Of a DNA stretch of 21,241 bases, positions 20,566-21,241 are shown in pieces. The notes beneath the pieces were generated by a model. The model was given only the letters and a program-made list of their open reading frames with translations. It was not told the origin of the DNA and searched no databases. The translations under genes and the position numbers were made by a program. How positions within the stretch are numbered: the first letter of the stretch is position 1; each line of letters starts with the position of its first letter. Source of the DNA: JAGOVB01 sp964577365 (lineage in GTDB: Bacteria > Patescibacteriota > Minisyncoccia > Phycocordibacterales > PALSA-1337). The stretch covers positions 1 through 21,241 of the forward strand of contig CAZNYP010000010.1 in NCBI GenBank assembly GCA_964577365.1, given 5' to 3'.

Positions 20566-20997
20566 ATGAAACTGAAAGCTGTGTTGAACAGAGGCTGCAC
20601 GCCTGAGGTGACAGCCATGCTTGAAAGCCCTGAGTTCTGGCAGGCGATACGGGACGATGTCCTGTGTCACCTGGGCGCTCATGATTTCGGACCTGCTGCG
20701 GCCTATCTCCAGGCCTGTGACTTTGCTGTCGGCGGTAGCAAGCCGATGTGCGAGGTTCGCCTCACGGGTGTTTCCGTAACCACAGGCCGCTCGACTCAGA
20801 ATTTCGAGGACGCCCTCGCTGCACTCGAGCGAGTGTATGCTGATGCACTTCGGCCGCATTTCACCCCAGAAGAGCCCATCCAGCTCCTCGTCTCTGTGAT
20901 GTTGGACCAAAAGCCGTTTGGACGCGAAAGTGCACTCTTGGAGCGTCCCGCGGTGTATATCTGTACACCCCCGCCTCCTCCAGAAGTTGGCTGCTGA
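20566..20997 (+). CDS. Hypothetical protein (143 aa), GC-rich
   Basis: Unknown family. The protein has an N-terminal helical part with cysteines and histidine (CTPEVTAML, DDVLCHLGAHDFG, YLQACDF). A beta strand follows (CEVRLTGVSVTTGRSTQNF), then a helix LAALERVYADALRPHF, a strand IQLLVSVMLDQKPF and an ending YICTPPPPPEVGC. The strand-helix-strand pattern in the second half could be a ferredoxin-like or tautomerase-like subdomain, but the evidence is too weak to name. Codons favour ctg, ggc and gcc more than the neighbouring membrane-protein gene, as in the other small leadered genes. A strong terminator follows 20 bases after the stop. Confidence 0.7.
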   Translation: MKLKAVLNRGCTPEVTAMLESPEFWQAIRDDVLCHLGAHDFGPAAAYLQACDFAVGGSKPMCEVRLTGVSVTTGRSTQNFEDALAALERVYADALRPHFTPEEPIQLLVSVMLDQKPFGRESALLERPAVYICTPPPPPEVGC

Positions 20998-21017
20998 GAA
21001 AGCAGTCAGACTACTAG

Positions 21018-21048
21018 CCCCGCCGAACGTTCGGCGGGGTTTCCTTTT
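21018..21048 (+). terminator. Rho-independent terminator after the 143-aa gene
   Basis: A perfect inverted repeat, 21018-21028 with 21029-21039 (arm CCCCGCCGAAC), is followed by TTTCCTTTT. Confidence 0.9.
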
Positions 21049-21052
21049 ATAC

Positions 21053-21080
21053 TTGCAAACTACCCCTTTTGAGCTATACT
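21053..21080 (+). promoter_or_regulatory. Promoter of the T-box leader
   Basis: TTGCAA (21053-21058), a 16-base spacer, TATACT (21075-21080). The RNA starts near 21087. Confidence 0.7.
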
Positions 21081-21086
21081 CTAGAC

Positions 21087-21220
21087 AACCTATACATCAG
21101 CTGACACTGGTGTGGCGAAGAAAGAAAGCGCTCTGCGCGAGTAGACTCTTCCGGCAATGCTCCGACATGCATAAATTAAGAGAAAAGGAGGGTGGCACCG
21201 CGATATTGCATCGCCCCTCT
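21087..21220 (+). promoter_or_regulatory. T-box riboswitch leader (short form)
   Basis: A T-box binds an uncharged tRNA and switches on an aminoacyl-tRNA synthetase, amino-acid transport or biosynthesis gene. The 14-base T-box AGGGTGGCACCGCG is perfect at 21189-21202. The antiterminator folds exactly: GAGGG (21188-21192) with CCCTC (21215-21219), the TGGCACC bulge that holds the tRNA end, then GCGAT (21200-21204) with ATCGC (21210-21214). Upstream helices are CATCAG/CTGGTG, GAAGA/TCTTC (21117-21121, 21147-21151) and GCGC/GCGC. The region before the T-box is only about 100 bases, shorter than usual. The specifier codon cannot be fixed; the 3' side of the inner loop (GAGTAGAC) is the likely place. 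The regulated gene is past the edge; an ATG occurs at 21235. Confidence 0.85.
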
Positions 21221-21241
21221 GTAATTAAAAATTTATGCACA

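Noticed and set aside
1..21241. CRISPR arrays, insertion sequences, prophage genes, tRNA or rRNA genes
   Set aside because: No direct-repeat arrays, transposase, integrase, tRNA cloverleaf or rRNA sequence was seen on either strand.

Overview
The window looks like chromosome from a Patescibacteria (Candidate Phyla Radiation) bacterium, probably a Parcubacteria-like lineage. Three things suggest this. There are many small proteins of unknown function. Signal-peptide or membrane-anchored proteins end in or carry the GFFGPLT-type peptidoglycan-binding repeat common in that group. Many genes have almost no 5' leader. TGA is a stop here, so the recoded Gracilibacteria/Absconditabacteria code is not used. 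This placement is inference from gene content; no rRNA or marker gene is present.

Layout. 1-862: end of a DEAD-box RNA helicase and its terminator. 887-1134: a small zinc-ribbon gene on the minus strand, with a promoter nested against that of the next operon. 1141-3727: a tightly coupled operon (tandem VOC protein, CYTH-like protein, unknown protein, cyclodipeptide-synthase-like protein). 3745-6230: a UlaG-like metallo-hydrolase, a PNPOx-like flavoprotein and a secreted Asp-box propeller with a peptidoglycan-binding tail. 6250-7017: an anchored META-domain protein. 7018-7510: a short reading frame split by one in-frame TAA. 7524-7920: a minus-strand nucleotide-sugar-fold protein. 7984-9735: an ABC exporter. 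9734-11200: a minus-strand YvcK/CofD-like gene with a HAD hydrolase. 11269-14583: an anchored protein, a DUF2157-like membrane protein, a very acidic secreted protein and a LysE-type exporter. 14591-14844: a 42-residue minus-strand gene with its own promoter and terminator. 14885-17893: a YgjP-type metallopeptidase, an MltG-like/lysyl-oxidase fusion and a PQQ-type sugar dehydrogenase. 17895-18523: three consecutive promoter-RNA-terminator units with no convincing protein. 18561-21048: a wHTH-Nudix regulator, a 2OG-Fe(II) oxygenase, a small membrane protein and an unknown protein. 21053-21241: a T-box leader whose regulated gene lies past the window edge.

How it works together. Many products face the cell surface: two PG-binding proteins, the lysyl-oxidase fusion, the sugar dehydrogenase, the META protein and two transporters. 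This fits a small, host-attached cell with an elaborate envelope. Ten genes share one promoter geometry: a -10 hexamer (usually extended by TGn) followed by exactly six bases and then the start codon, which predicts leaderless mRNA. A second set of small, mostly GC-richer genes uses TTGACA-type promoters and strong private terminators. The most promising undescribed element is the run of three structured RNAs at 17.9-18.5 kb. The MltG/lysyl-oxidase fusion and the divergent cyclodipeptide-synthase-like protein are the most interesting proteins.
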